A stretch of 64,000 bases of DNA from Tuctoria greenei. Its lineage: Eukaryota; Streptophyta; Magnoliopsida; Poales; Poaceae. A model generated the notes under the pieces. It saw nothing but the letters and a program-made list of their open reading frames with translations, was not told the DNA's origin and searched no databases. Position 1 is the first letter of the stretch. Each line of letters opens with the position of its first letter. Where the stretch lies: the NCBI GenBank assembly GCA_036927565.1, contig JAYESD010000004.1, positions 87,114,942 through 87,178,941 on the forward strand. Reading direction: 5' to 3'. The position numbers were made by a program, and so were the translations under genes. This document shows, piece by piece, positions 1-10,578 of the stretch.

Positions 1-486
1 TGAACGAATTCTCTGGTCCTCCACGTCCCTAATACTTCCTCCAAGTACTCCTTGAACCTCTCCATGGATCCTATCACAATGAAATCATTAGGTAGCAATC
101 TATGCTCAAAAACATATAAGGAAACATATAAGAACAAGCTCACCTCTGAAATTAATTGTTGTGTATGAACTCTATTGATTGCATCTTGTATGTTCAATGG
201 AGTGTTGTTTGTATCCATATAAGTGATCTCCTCATCATCCTCCCCTTCTTGAATTGGAGTCGTCCTCGACTCAAGTTCATCTTCTCTCATGTGTTGGTCC
301 AAATGTGCAACGCCATCAAATCTTTTTGTATGCATGAATGGAGGAGGCCAAGGTGGTGGACGACATAGTGCGCCATCTTGACCTTGTCCATCAAATAAGA
401 GTGCACATTCACTTGATCCAGGATCCCAAACAAATAAACATTGTGTCATGTTTGTAGGTGCAATGATAACATGCATGATCTCATCA
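1..486 (-). pseudogene. 3' part of a Ty3-type retrotransposon polyprotein, cut by window edge
   Basis: The minus strand reads without a stop for about 160 codons from near 486 to the left edge. It contains the phrases PTNMTQCLFVWDPGSSE, a proline/tryptophan-rich PPPWPPPFMHTKRFDG segment and ESRTTPIQEGEDDEE. The last phrase resembles the acidic linker I remember from C-terminal regions of grass Ty3/gypsy polyproteins; that is recollection, not a search. No catalytic domain lies inside the window. The frame stops being continuous where the C-rich tract and element A's LTR sequence begin at about 487, so the upstream part was probably cut off there. The family is not identified, and whether the rest is intact cannot be seen. 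Confidence 0.45.
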
Positions 487-851
487 CAATTCCCCCCCCC
501 CCCAAACAGTTGCGGGTCAGGATTGGGATTATAACGTTGATAATGCGAAGTACTAGGCCGTGTCTACCGCCTGCTTTGCCTGTGGAGTGTTGGAGCTACG
601 CTATCCCTTTGCTTAGTTTCATAGTTGCTTAATTAGAGTATTTCCATTGCATTAGTTCAAACTTGTCATTAATATTCATTAGAGCTTGTACTAGAGGATA
701 TTATGAATTGTGTAATAAAAGTACTTACTTAATAATTTGAGCCGTGATAGTTTTCTGTATATCCTTTTGTGATTGCAGTCGTGCATGTGTGTTGAACATC
801 CTGGGCACACATATGCATTCACTTGGTTCATTTTCAGAACCAGGTGTCACA
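487..851 (+). repeat. Element A 5' LTR, 3'-terminal fragment
   Basis: The segment aligns by eye with the last third of the other LTRs here (for example 21990-22349): the C-rich CAACAGTTGC stretch, the TTAATATTCATTAGAGCTTGTA block, the GGGCACACATATGC block, and the terminal GGTGTCACA at 843-851. The first two kilobases of the LTR are missing. A run of about 11 C residues near 491-501 marks the truncation. Confidence 0.8.
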
Positions 852-854
852 AAT

Positions 855-867
855 TGGTATCAGAGGC
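855..867 (+). other. Primer-binding site, tRNA-Met type (element A)
   Basis: TGGTATCAGAGGC lies three bases after the LTR end. It matches the usual plant initiator-Met tRNA 3' end complement TGGTATCAGAGCC with one change. Confidence 0.8.
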
Positions 868-1122
868 ACAGGTTGACCGTAGGACGCAGCCTAGATAGAA
901 TGAATACTTTAGAGCACATAGGAGCACTTAGGAATCGATGTGTTTTTGCTTGGTGTGCTGTTTGCTCTATATTGGTTGCTTGTGTGATTAATAGAGGATT
1001 TTGGGATGCTTTAGCATTGCCATGTCCATTTAGGCTAGTATAGGTAGTTGTTTAGTGTCATATCCCTTGATGCATATAGTTGGGGACGTCTTCAAAATTC
1101 TTATCTCTTGCATTTCTTCAGA

Positions 1123-2250
1123 TAGTGAGGACTCGCAACCAGAGGGATGTCAATTATGAGGAGGAGAACAATGGAGCACCTTAGAACAACAATGGACAAG
1201 GACCTGCTTATGGAGCTATCAACATTGAGCAGATTTTGGCTATGCAGAACCAGCTCATGCAGACCATGATACATACTATGGGACAACTGCAGGCTGGTAA
1301 CATCAACAATCAGTCCCACATGCCTCCACCGCCACCCCCGCCTCCTCATAACCGGTTGGGAGACTTTATGAGGACTAGGCCGCCATCCTTTGCTCAAGCC
1401 GCTGACCCTATGGATGCTGATGATTGGATCAAGTCCGTGGAGAAGAAGCTTGCTATTGTCCAATGCAGCGACCGGGAGAAAGTTCTATTTGTTTCTCATC
1501 AACTCGTTGGAGCAGCCGCGGATTGGTGGGTTTCCTTATGCAATGCTCATGAGAACCAGGAGAGGATTACTTGGGCTGAGTTCAAGGAGAGCTTCCGTTC
1601 TCATTATGTGCCGGAGGGAGTTATGATCTTGAAGAGGCAAGAATTTGAGAACTTGAGGCAAGTAAGGTCAAGCGTGGGTGAATATCTCAATAAATTCACT
1701 CAACTCTCAAGGTATGTGCCTAAGGATGTGAGCCGGACAGCTAGAAGCAATACTTGTTCATGAGGGGCCTTAACAATGAGATCCAAGTGCAATTGCTCAA
1801 CTGTGATTATGCAAACTTCCAGAAGCTTGTGGACAAAGCGATTGTGGTGGAGAATAAGGTCCGTGAGATGGATCAAGACAACAAGAGGAAGGCGCCATAT
1901 CAAGGACAGCAACAAGGAAGTAATGTGCGCCCTCGCTTTGCACACCCAATGCGCCATATTACAGCTCTTCTGCACCTGCTTATCGCCCTAGATTTGCACC
2001 GCGCCCAGCTCAGTTTGTGCAGTAGCGCCCAATTATGCAAGCACCTACGCCTCAAATGCCTTATGCACCTTGTGCTAATCTTCCTGGTGCATATGTTCAG
2101 AACCAAGCTCGCCCCAATAATCCCGATGGAGTAAAGAAGTGCTATACTTGTAGCTGGACACTCATCAATGTCCTAAGTTAGGCCTTGGTAAAGGAAGCAA
2201 TGCGCCGAGGCAAAACCCAAGACCCAATGGAGGACAGCCGCAAGGGAACC
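1123..2250 (+). pseudogene. Element A gag (capsid and zinc knuckle), broken
   Basis: Capsid-type gag. A proline run (HMPPPPPPPP) near 1318 is followed by the retrotransposon gag region with DADDWIKSVEKKLAIVQ and AADWWVSLCNAHENQERITW. Comparison with B and C suggests the initiator ATG followed by GTGAGGACTCGC is ATA here, so the start is lost. A TAG interrupts the early frame near 1183. The frame shifts near 1740 (continued from 1754) and again near 1950. The CCHC knuckle near 2137-2175 is damaged by a small deletion: only KKCYTC survives. The natural product would be the virus-like particle protein; this copy cannot make it. Confidence 0.75.
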
Positions 2251-2640
2251 ATGGACAATGGAATTTTGCTCGCGACAACATGAACCATGTCTCTACGAGG
2301 ATGCTCAACAAGCGGATGACGTGGTGATTGGTATGTTTCTCACAAACTCCAACCTGGCGATTATGTTATTTGATTCTGGTGCGTCACATTCATTCATTGC
2401 ATCAAAGTATGTTGCCAAGTATAGTTTGCCTATCTCTCATATGAAGTTTACTCTATTGGTTAAGTCTCCTAGAGGAGAGATGAGGACAAATATAGTATGC
2501 CCAAAAGTAAGCCTTAGAATAAGGGGGGTAGACTTCTCCGCCAACCTCATTGTTTTGGATTCTTAAGGATTGGACATTATACTTGGTATGGATTGGTTGA
2601 GGAAGCACAATGGAGTCATCGAGTGAGCCACGAAGACAGT
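2251..2640 (+). pseudogene. Element A aspartic protease remnant
   Basis: The reading frame from 2258 carries the retropepsin motif LFDSGASHSFI (active-site D-S-G) and continues to the second conserved block DIILGMDWLRKHNGVIE. Stops interrupt it at about 2564 and near 2624. It joins the RT region in the same orientation, as in a normal Ty3 polyprotein. Confidence 0.75.
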
Positions 2641-4090
2641 GAAGTTGACCAATGAAGAAGGGATCACTGTAGAATTTGAAGCATCTCAAACTGCACAAAA
2701 GCAATTGGAGCTGAACCACCTGGATGGTGCCGCAATTGAGAAGATTCCGGTGGTGTGTGAATTTATGGACGTGTTTCTAGATGAGTTGCCAGGTATACCA
2801 CCCGACCGATACATTGAGTTTATTATTGATTTAATACTTGGAACTGCACGTATAGCTAAGAGGACATATAGGATGCCTCCACTCAAAAAGTGAATTCAAG
2901 AGCAACTAGAGAAGGGTTTTATTCGCCCCAGATCTTAACCTTGGGTAGCGCCTGTTCTATTTGTGGACAAGAAGGATGGGTCGCAAAGGATGTGTGTAGA
3001 TTACCGAGCTCTCAATGAGGTGACCATCAAGAACAAGTACACCTTGCCACACATAGAAGACTTGTTTGATCAGATGAAGGGTGCTTGTGTTTTCTCCAAG
3101 ATTGATTTGAGGTCGGGGTACTTTCAAATGAAGATTAGGCCGTCGGACATACCCAAGACAGCTTTTAGGACACAATATGGATCTTATGAGTACACCGTAA
3201 TGTCCTTTGGACTGACAAATGTGCCTGCCTATTTTATGTACCTCATGAATAAGGTCTTCATGGAGTACTTGGATATATTCGTTGTGGTGTTCATTGACGA
3301 CATTATGATCTACTTGAGGGATGAGAAGGAACATGAGGAACACTTGAGGCTTACGCTGCAGAAATTAAGGGAGCATCAATTGTATGCCAAGTTCAACAAG
3401 TGTCAGTTTTGGTTAACGGGAGTGTCGTTTTGGGTCGTATTATTTCAGGAGGAGGAGTATCTGTTGACCCCGGAAAGGTGAGGGACGTGTTGAAGTGGGA
3501 GCCACCGCAAAACGTAAAGGAGATCCGGAGTTTTCTTGGGATGGCTGGATATTACCATAGGTTCATCAAGGACTTTTCCAAGATAGTCAAGCCAATGACA
3601 GAGTTTCTAATGAAGGGTAAATTATTTCAATGGACTCAAGCTTGTCAAGAGAGTTTTGAGAAATTGAAGAAGAGGTTAACTACAGCCCCAGTTTTGGTTT
3701 TGTCGGATGTAAGCAAGAGCTTTGATATATATTGCAATGCATCAAGACAGGGACTTGGATGTTTATTGATGCAAGAAGGTCAAGTGGTCGCCTATGCATC
3801 AAGACAATTGAAGAAACATGAGCAGAATTACCCAACCCATGATCTGGAACTTGCAGCCATAGTACACACATTGAAGATTTGAAGACATTATATCCTTGGA
3901 CATAGGTGTGAAATTTATACGGATCACAAGAGTCTTATGTATATTTTCACACAAACGGATCTGAATTTGAGGAAACGAAGATGGTTAGAGCTCATCAAGG
4001 ATTATGATTTGGGGATCAACTATCATCGAGGAAAAGCCAATGTAGTGGCCAATGCTTTGAGTGGGAAGGCAGTAAGTTACCAACTCACAG
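2641..4090 (+). pseudogene. Element A reverse transcriptase and RNase H, broken
   Basis: RT blocks appear in order: FVDKKDGSQRMCVDYRALN, KIDLRSGYFQMKI, SFGLTNVPAYFMYLMN, and the catalytic box VVFIDDIMIY near 3280-3310. A frameshift near 3400-3430 switches to the frame holding the thumb region (GMAGYYHRFIKDFSKI) and RNase H (FDIYCNASRQGLGCLLMQ, with Asn for the first catalytic Asp seen in B as YCDAS). Stops at about 2891, 2937 and 3880 break the frame further. The catalytic RT aspartates are present, but the polyprotein is not continuous. Confidence 0.8.
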
Positions 4091-5640
4091 TTCGAGAATT
4101 ACCACCCAAGTTATGTATGGAGTTTGAACGGTTGAAACTCGAATTCATCAATGAGATGGGGATGATGGAGTTAAATCCAACTTTGGAGCAAGAAATTCGA
4201 GAGGGCCAAGCGAAGGATGCGGAAATTCAAGAGATCAAGGAAAGGACCCAAGAGGGAAGAGAATTCAGATTTGATGAGCATGAACATGGTACTCTATGGA
4301 TTGGTAAGAGGATTGTTGTGCCTAATGTGAAGCATATTCGGGAGACAATACTAAAGGAGGCACATGACTCGCCTTACTCAATTCACCCCGGTTGTACGAA
4401 GATGTACAAGGACTTGAAGACATGCTATTGGTGGGCTAGCATGAAGAAGGACATAGCTGAATACGTAGCCTTATTTCATGTGTGCCAATGAGTCAAGGTG
4501 GAACATCAAAGGCCAGCTGGATTATTGCAACCATTGAGATTCCAGAATGGAAGTGGAAAGAAATCAGCATGGACTTTATAGTTGGTTTACCGCATACTCA
4601 GTCCGATTATGACTCTATATGGGTAATTGTGGATCAGTTGACCAAATCACCTCATTTCATCCCTTTGAAGACCAAGTATACAACCGCACAATTGGGCGAA
4701 ATATACATGGAGCATATTTTGTGTCGACATGGAGTCCCAAAGAAGATAGTGTCGGATAGAGGTTCTCAATTTACCTCCAGATTTTGGCAGAATTTGCATT
4801 AAGCAATGGGAACAAGGTTGAATTTCAGTTCGGCATATCACCCTCAAACGGATGGACAAACCGAGAGGACCAATAAAATATTGGAGGATATATTAAGAGC
4901 TTATGCTTTAAAGCATGGGAAAAGTTGGGACAAGAGCTTGCCATATGCAGAATTTTCATACAACAGTAGTTACCAAGCAAGTTTGAGGATGTCACCATAC
5001 GAAGCACTATAAGGAAGGAAGTGTAGGACACCCTTGTTTTGGAATGAGACAGGAGAAACTCAAGTATTTGGATCAGATGTGTTGAAAGAAGCTGAAAAAC
5101 AAGTTCAGGTAATTCGTGAGAACTTGAGGGCCGCTCAATCAAGGCAAAAACGCTATGCAGATAATAGGGGTAGGAATCAAGCCTTTGAAATAGGAGATTT
5201 GCTTACCTCAAGGTGTCACCAATGAGAGGTCATAAGAGGTTTAACATGAGAGGCAAGCTAGCACATCGATACATTGGACCATTCAAGATTTTGGACAAAA
5301 GAGGAGAAGTAGCGTATAAGTTGGAGATGTCAGCTCATCTTTCAGATGTCCATGATGTGTTCCAAATTTCCCAGCTCAAGAGGAGCTTGAGAGTACCGGA
5401 AGAACAAGTGCCAATGGAAGAATTGGAATTAGAGGGAGATTTGACTTATGCCGAGCAACCGATCAAAATCTTGGAGACAAAGGAGAGAGTCACAAGAAAC
5501 AAGGTGATTCGATGGTGTAAAGTGCAATGGAAGCACCACACAGGAAAATAAGCAACATGGGACCTAGAAGATGATCTCAAGAAGGAATTTCCCTATCTCT
5601 TCTCTTCCGCGTTGAATCTCGAGGGCGAGATTCATTTTAA
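4091..5640 (+). pseudogene. Element A integrase and chromodomain, broken
   Basis: The zinc-binding H-H-C-C region is near 4365-4490 (HPGCTKMYKDLKTCYWWA, ending FHVCQ before a TGA stop). The core follows with MDFIVGLPHTQSDYDSIWVIVD, IVSDRGSQFTSRFW and the glutamate block YHPQTDGQTERTNKILEDI, giving the D-D-E triad. Stops near 4489, 4800 and 5010, and a frame change near 5210, disrupt it. The C-terminus carries a chromodomain-like module (YAEQPIKILETKERVTRNKV through WCKVQWKHH, then EFPYLF). Chromodomains of chromovirus integrases are thought to steer insertion to heterochromatin. Confidence 0.8.
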
Positions 5641-5649
5641 AGGGGTAGG
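5639..5649 (+). other. Polypurine tract of element A
   Basis: AAAGGGGTAGG lies immediately upstream of the LTR start at 5652. Copies B, C and D have the cleaner form AAGGGGGGTAGG at the same place. Confidence 0.65.
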
Positions 5650-5779
5650 TTTGTAACACCCTCATTTTCATGCATCATGCCCTTCATACATTCATATATG
5701 TGTCTAACATTAATCCACATAAAAAGGAATAAGTTTAAAATTGTTTTGGAAAAAAACCACACTTAAGAATTTTGGGAAG

Positions 5780-6155
5780 TGTGGACTAGTCCGATTCTGG
5801 TGCAAACTAGTCCGATTTCTCTCTGACCTCGATCGGACTTGTCCGTTTTTTGCGGACTAGTCTGTTTTTCCTCTGGACACTTTCGGACATGTCCGGCCCT
5901 GTGCGGACTAGTCCAGTGTTCCAATTCCCTTTGAAATTTCACTAAGTCCCTGGACTTGTCTGGACTAGTCCGGTGTTCCAGCGGACTTGTCCGTTTTCCT
6001 CTCTGACTAAAGTCAGAATTGTCCGATTTTAGGCCAGACTTGTCCGTTTTTCCCCTATGGATAAGTTCGGACTTGTCCGATGTATAGTCCAGACTTGTTC
6101 GATTTTCCCCTATCCAACTTCGGACTAGTCCGACCCTTTTCGGTCTTGTCCGATA
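5780..6155. repeat. Array of CGGACTAGTCCG-type palindromes in LTR A
   Basis: The 12-base perfect palindrome CGGACTAGTCCG (for example 6121-6132) and one- or two-base variants (CGGACTTGTCCG, CGGACATGTCCG) occur roughly every 20-30 bases, separated by T- and C-rich spacers. Equivalent arrays lie in the other LTRs near 8505-8870, 14005-14485, 19610-19985 and 30885-31085. The position upstream of the TATA box suggests a U3 regulatory role, which is inference. Confidence 0.8.
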
Positions 6156-6320
6156 AATCATGGCTCCGAATTGATCTTTTGTATCACGACTTATTTCTTG
6201 GGTTTTACTTTAAGTGGGCCTAGGGACATTGTGCCTAACTCTTTTAGAGCCCATGTGGGACTCTAAACTGGCCTCTATTCATCCCAAACTCAAAATCCAT
6301 CTAGCACTAGCCTCCACCTC

Positions 6321-6328
6321 TATATAAA
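6321..6328 (+). promoter_or_regulatory. TATA box of LTR A
   Basis: TATATAAA is followed by ACAACCCCAC. The same context recurs in the sister LTRs at 14645-14652, 20150-20157 and 31252-31259. LTR1 has TGTATAAA at 9024-9031, one base from consensus. Confidence 0.6.
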
Positions 6329-7080
6329 CAACCCCACTCCCCTTGGCTTGACATCTATTTGCCACTTTTCCTCCACACCAAAACCCTAGCTCGTGAATAG
6401 CCGCCGCCAAGGAGGGAGAAGGAGGTCCCAAGCAAGAAGAAGAGGAAGAAATAAAAGAGGATCAAGATCTCCATCAACTTTGCATTCTTCATCAACAATC
6501 CACCATCAAGTTCTTCATCAACCCTAGATCGTCAAGATCCAAGTGTTACCTCCAAGATCCTTGATTCTTTGGAGTTCTAAACGCCTGGTATACTGTCTAT
6601 TCTCTTTTCCTTATGTGAATTCAACCATAAATCTCCAAATTCACGTCGATCTAGAAAACCCTAATCTGCCGTTCTCGCGCAGTGCAGAGTTGTCCGGTCC
6701 CTAGCAGACTAGTCCGATTTTCCTGGTTAAATTGTGTCGAATTAATTCTAAAATTTGATCGAATCAAATACAAACTTGTATAAACTTGTTAAAAGCTATT
6801 AGAACTAGTTAGTGATCATTAAAAGCAACTCATTAACAAGTTCCACCTTGCATTTGCGTTAATCATGCATATCATGTCATGTTGAGTAATATTTGTGCAC
6901 TCTTTGATTGTAGTCTTGTCTTGTTAGACAGATTTGTGCTAGAGAGTGCCGAGGAGGATTTCCAGCACCAAGAGTTTGAAGGCTTTGACCTGAACCAATC
7001 CCAAGAGCAAGGCAAGTGTCCTTGAAGCATATTGATCTTGTTTTAAAATAAATGTTTTGTCTGCAAAACTGCACGCTTGT

Positions 7081-8374
7081 TTTGACCGCTGGTGAGGCAC
7101 AGTTTCTTCCTTCGCTATTTTTTCATTGTTTCTTCGCTCTAACGGAGTTGGTTTTGGCTTTTCAGGGCGTCATCGGCCTACATAGCGCCCTTGGTACTTC
7201 AAGGGGTGGGCTTGGTGGCTCCTGCACCTCCCAGAATTGGAACGGGGTCTGCTATGCCATGTCCTACGCCTGGTGGCGCACCGGCTTCCAATGATGCCGA
7301 TGTTCCTGCTCCTCCGTCTGTCAGTGCAGAGGGGGTCTGTGCGATGCAAGGCGAGAAGGTGGCCACCTTGGCCGTTGCGGCTACCCATGGTGGACCGGAC
7401 CTGCCCACCGGTTAAACTGTGCTGACGCCCATTGTCATCAACGCGCAAGATGGTGACCCGCCACCGGCGGCCAGTGATACCTTTGTGGCAGGGGGAGTGC
7501 TTCAGTGCGGGCAGCGCCGTGCTGACTCCTAGAGCTCCAGCCAGAGAGCCATCTGATCCCCAGGCATTGGTGTCTACAACAAAACTGGCAAAAGAGGCAG
7601 AGAGGCAGCCGTCTATGGTGACAGCCTTGCCAATCCCCCTCTCTGATGCTGTTGCCAGGGCCCAGTCCGCCTTGCCCCAGACACAGGCTGCTTTCTCCCG
7701 AGAGTGGGGTAAGATTGCTGAGGAGCGGCGCCTGGTGAAGCTGGTTGACACCAAGAATAAAGAGCTCAAGGCGAAGGCACTGAAGGCCCATGCTGTCGCC
7801 GAGGCCCGCCTGAAGCTGTGCAAGGATAAGCAACTGGAGTTGTTCCACCGCGAGGTTGCCGTTGCTGGCACGGGACATGGCGGTGAAGGAAGGAGAGGTC
7901 TCCCGGAGCCTTGGCATGCTGGAGGGGAGGTGCCGAGCCGTGCAGGATTTGGAGCTTGCCATCAAACGCCGAGAGGACGACTTGGAGCATCGTGCTCGAG
8001 AGCTTGCCGACCGGGAGGAAGCTGCGCGGAGAGAGGCGGAAAGCCTCTAGGCCTTCCGTGCATCCAAGGCTCAAGGGGTCCGAGACTTCCTGACCCTTGC
8101 CGGGGTGGTGTTTTAGCCCCTCGGACTTGGTCCCGTGACGCGCGTGGATCCATCTCATGGGGTGTCTAAGCTGCTACTAGCTTTGGACTCCTTTTGCTTG
8201 ATGTTGGGGTCAGTGAACACCATCCTTTCAAGGCGGCTGGAGGTCGAAGGCAGGGAGCTGGCGGAGCAAGTGGCCTCCCATGTCTTGGTGTGCTTCCAGA
8301 GCTGGTACCCTCAGACCCCGCTGGAGTCGGTAGAGAAAGGCCCCTTCGATGAGCGAGAGGAGGAGGCGAGGGCC
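7081..8374 (+). pseudogene. Element T antisense ORF (first part): coiled-coil protein, broken
   Basis: A plus-strand coding region, opposite in direction to the pol of the same element. Several frames are used: 7191-7415 (alanine/proline-rich), 7432 to about 7860 (ends in K/E/A-rich helix), then the frame from 7856 with LELAIKRREDDLEHRAREL and later RRLEVEGRELAEQVASHV, ending GPFDEREEEARA at 8374. A TAG at 8048-8050 and at least two frameshifts break it. The array LTR1-B-LTR2-C-LTR3 interrupts it at 8374, and the same phase resumes at 22355 for 17 codons to a TGA at 22403-22405. Antisense ORFs between pol and the 3' LTR are known in some Tat-lineage elements such as Grande; function unknown. 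Confidence 0.6.
8370..8374 (+). other. Target-site duplication GGGCC, left copy
   Basis: GGGCC directly precedes LTR1 and is matched by GGGCC at 22350-22354 directly after LTR3. Five bases is the usual Ty3 integration footprint, so the whole 14-kb array is bounded as one insertion. Confidence 0.85.
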
Positions 8375-10309
8375 TGTAACACCCTCATTTTCATGCATCA
8401 TGCCCTGCATCCATCATTAAATATGTCTAACATTAATCCACACAAAAAGGAACAAGTTTAAAATGAATTTAGAGCAAATCCGCAGTTAAGAATTCTGGGA
8501 AGTGCGAACTAGTCCGATTTTTGAGCGGACTAGTCTGATTTCTCTCCGACTTCTAGCGGACTTGTCCGTTTTTCTGCGGACTAGTCTGTTTTTACCTCTG
8601 GACACCTTCGGACTTGTCTGGTCCTATGCGGTCTAGTCCGGTGTCCCAAATTGCTTTAAATTTTGCTAAGTCCCCGGACCTGTCCAGACTTCTCCGTTTT
8701 TCCCTGTGACTAAAGTGGTTCTTGTCCAATTTTTGGCCAGACTTGTCTGTTTTTCCCCTCTGGATAAGTTCAGACTTGTCTGATGTCTAGTCCGTACTTG
8801 TCCGATTTCTCTCTGTCCAACTTCGGACTAGTCTGACCCTTTTCGGACTTGTCCGCTAGTTTGCGACTTCGAGTTGATATTTTGTTTCACGATTTGTTTC
8901 TTGGGCTTTACGTTAAGTGGGCCTAGGGATGTCTTGCCTAACTCTTTTAGAGCCCATGTGAGACTCTAAACCGACCTCTACTCATCTCAAACTCGAAATC
9001 CATCTTACCCTGGCCTACATCTCTGTATAAACAACCCCACCCCTTGGCTTGACACCTATTTGCCACTTTTCCACCACACCCAAACCCTAGCTCATGAATA
9101 GCCGCCACCAAGGAGGGAGAAGGAGATCAATAGCAAGAAGAAGAAGAGGAGGAAACGAAAGAGGATCAAGATCTCGATCAATTTTTGTTTTCCATCACCA
9201 ATTCACCGTGAAGTTCTTCATCAACCCTAGATCGTCAAGGTCCAAGTGTTGCCTCCAAGATCCTTGATTCATGTGAGTTCTAGACACCTGGTATACCTTC
9301 AACTTCCTTTTCCTTATGTGAATTCGATCCCGTTTCTCCAAATTCACGTCGATCTAGAAAATCATAGTTTGCCAGTTCTGCGAAGTGCGGACTTGTCCGG
9401 TCTCTAGCGGACTAGTCCGATCTTCTTGGTTAAATTGTGTTGAATTAATTCTAGAATTGTTTCGAAGCAAATCCAAACCTGTACAACTTGTTAAAAGCTA
9501 TTAGAATTAGTTAGTAAACATTAAAAGAAACTCATTGACCAGTTCCACCTTGCATTTGCATTAATCATGCATGTCATGTCATATTGAGTAATATGTGTGC
9601 ATCTATTGATTGTAATTCTTGTCTTGTATGTTTGTTTTGTGGAATAGACGAATTTGCGCTAGAGAGTGCCGCAGAGGATCTCCAACACCAAGAGTTTGAA
9701 GGCTTTGACCCGAAGCAATCTCAAGAGCAAGACAAGTGTCCTCGAAGCATATTGATCCTGTTGTTAAAGTAAATGTTTTGTTTACAAAACTGCATGCTTG
9801 TGTCAATTTGATGGGAACTCCTATGGTAGGAAGTTTACTAGATTTGTTAAACCACCCTTGTCACCTGGAATTTATGGTAGAGAGTTGGGATGAACTTTTT
9901 ACCCTTTTTGCTTTGCTAATTAATTGGGATGGAAAACAACTATACCACCAACAATTGCAGGTCAATATTGGGAGTATAATGATGAGACTGCGAGTTCTAG
10001 GCCGCGTCTGCCGTAAGATTTGCCTCTAGTGTTATTTGGAGCTGCGCTATACCTTATTTGCTTATGCTGTCGAGTTTTCTTAGTTTACTCATTTAGTTTA
10101 TTTCCGCTGTATTAATTGCAACTTGTCATTAATATTCGTTAGAGCTTGTATTCAAGGATATTATGAATTCTATAATAAAAGTGCTTAATTAATATTGTTC
10201 TGTGGAAATTTTATGTATATCCTTTTGTGATTGCACTCGTGTATGTGTGTTAAACGTCCTGGGCACACATATGCGTTCACTTGGTTCATTTTTGGAACCA
10301 GGTGTCACG
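8375..10309 (+). repeat. LTR1 of the array (carries a ~0.9-kb internal deletion)
   Basis: It runs from TGTAACACC to GGTGTCACG (last A changed to G). Compared with LTR3 it lacks about 910 bases: the block between the TATACCACC near 9945 and the AATTGCAGGTCA that follows is missing. It contains the palindrome array, a TATA variant at 9024-9031 and an AAACCCTAGCTC leader. Confidence 0.85.
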
Positions 10310-10312
10310 AAT

Positions 10313-10325
10313 TGGTATCAGAGCC
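10313..10325 (+). other. Primer-binding site, tRNA-Met type (element B)
   Basis: TGGTATCAGAGCC, three bases after LTR1, is a perfect match to the usual initiator-Met primer site. Confidence 0.85.
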
Positions 10326-10578
10326 ACAGGTTGACCGTAGGACGCAACCTTGATAGAATGGACACTTTAGAGGACATAGGAACACTCAGGAATCAATGTG
10401 TTTTTGCTTGGTGTGCTGTTTGCTATATATTGTTGCTTGTCTGCATAATAGAGGATTTTGGGATGCTTTACCATTGCCATGTCCACATAGGCTAGTGTAG
10501 TTAGTTGCTTAGTTTCATATCTCTTGATGCATATAGTTGGGAACATCTTCTAAATTCTTGTCTCTTGCTTTTCTTCAA

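Larger units (their letters stand above)
487..7080 (+). mobile_element. Element A: degenerate Tekay/Del-type chromovirus (Ty3/gypsy)
   Basis: An LTR retrotransposon with a truncated 5' LTR (487-851), tRNA-Met primer site, gag-protease-RT-RNase H-integrase-chromodomain internal region (852-5651), polypurine tract, and a 3' LTR that starts at 5652 and is cut off at 7080 by element T. The domain order with integrase last, plus a C-terminal chromodomain, defines chromoviruses. Long LTRs with a TGTAACACC start and GGTGTCACA end unite it with elements B, C and D here. Coding is broken many times, so it is dead. No target duplication can be assigned because both outer LTR ends are missing. Confidence 0.85.
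5652..7080 (+). repeat. Element A 3' LTR, truncated at 7080
   Basis: It starts TGTAACACCCTCATTTT after the polypurine tract and aligns with LTR1-3 and LTR D up to the GCATGCTTGT-like block at 7071-7080. There it stops matching and element T sequence begins. The palindrome-rich upstream part, TATA box and AAACCCTAGC leader are present; the last several hundred bases, including the GGTGTCACA end, are absent. Confidence 0.85.

Noticed and set aside
5763..6161. Minus-strand ORF rich in repeated S/D/K/R phrases
   Set aside because: It is the CGGACTAGTCCG palindrome array in LTR A translated; no constraint and no start context.
7170..7871. Minus-strand 233-codon ORF opposite the T antisense ORF
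   Set aside because: GC-rich shadow of the coiled-coil ORF; no motif, while the plus strand gives a coherent coiled coil.
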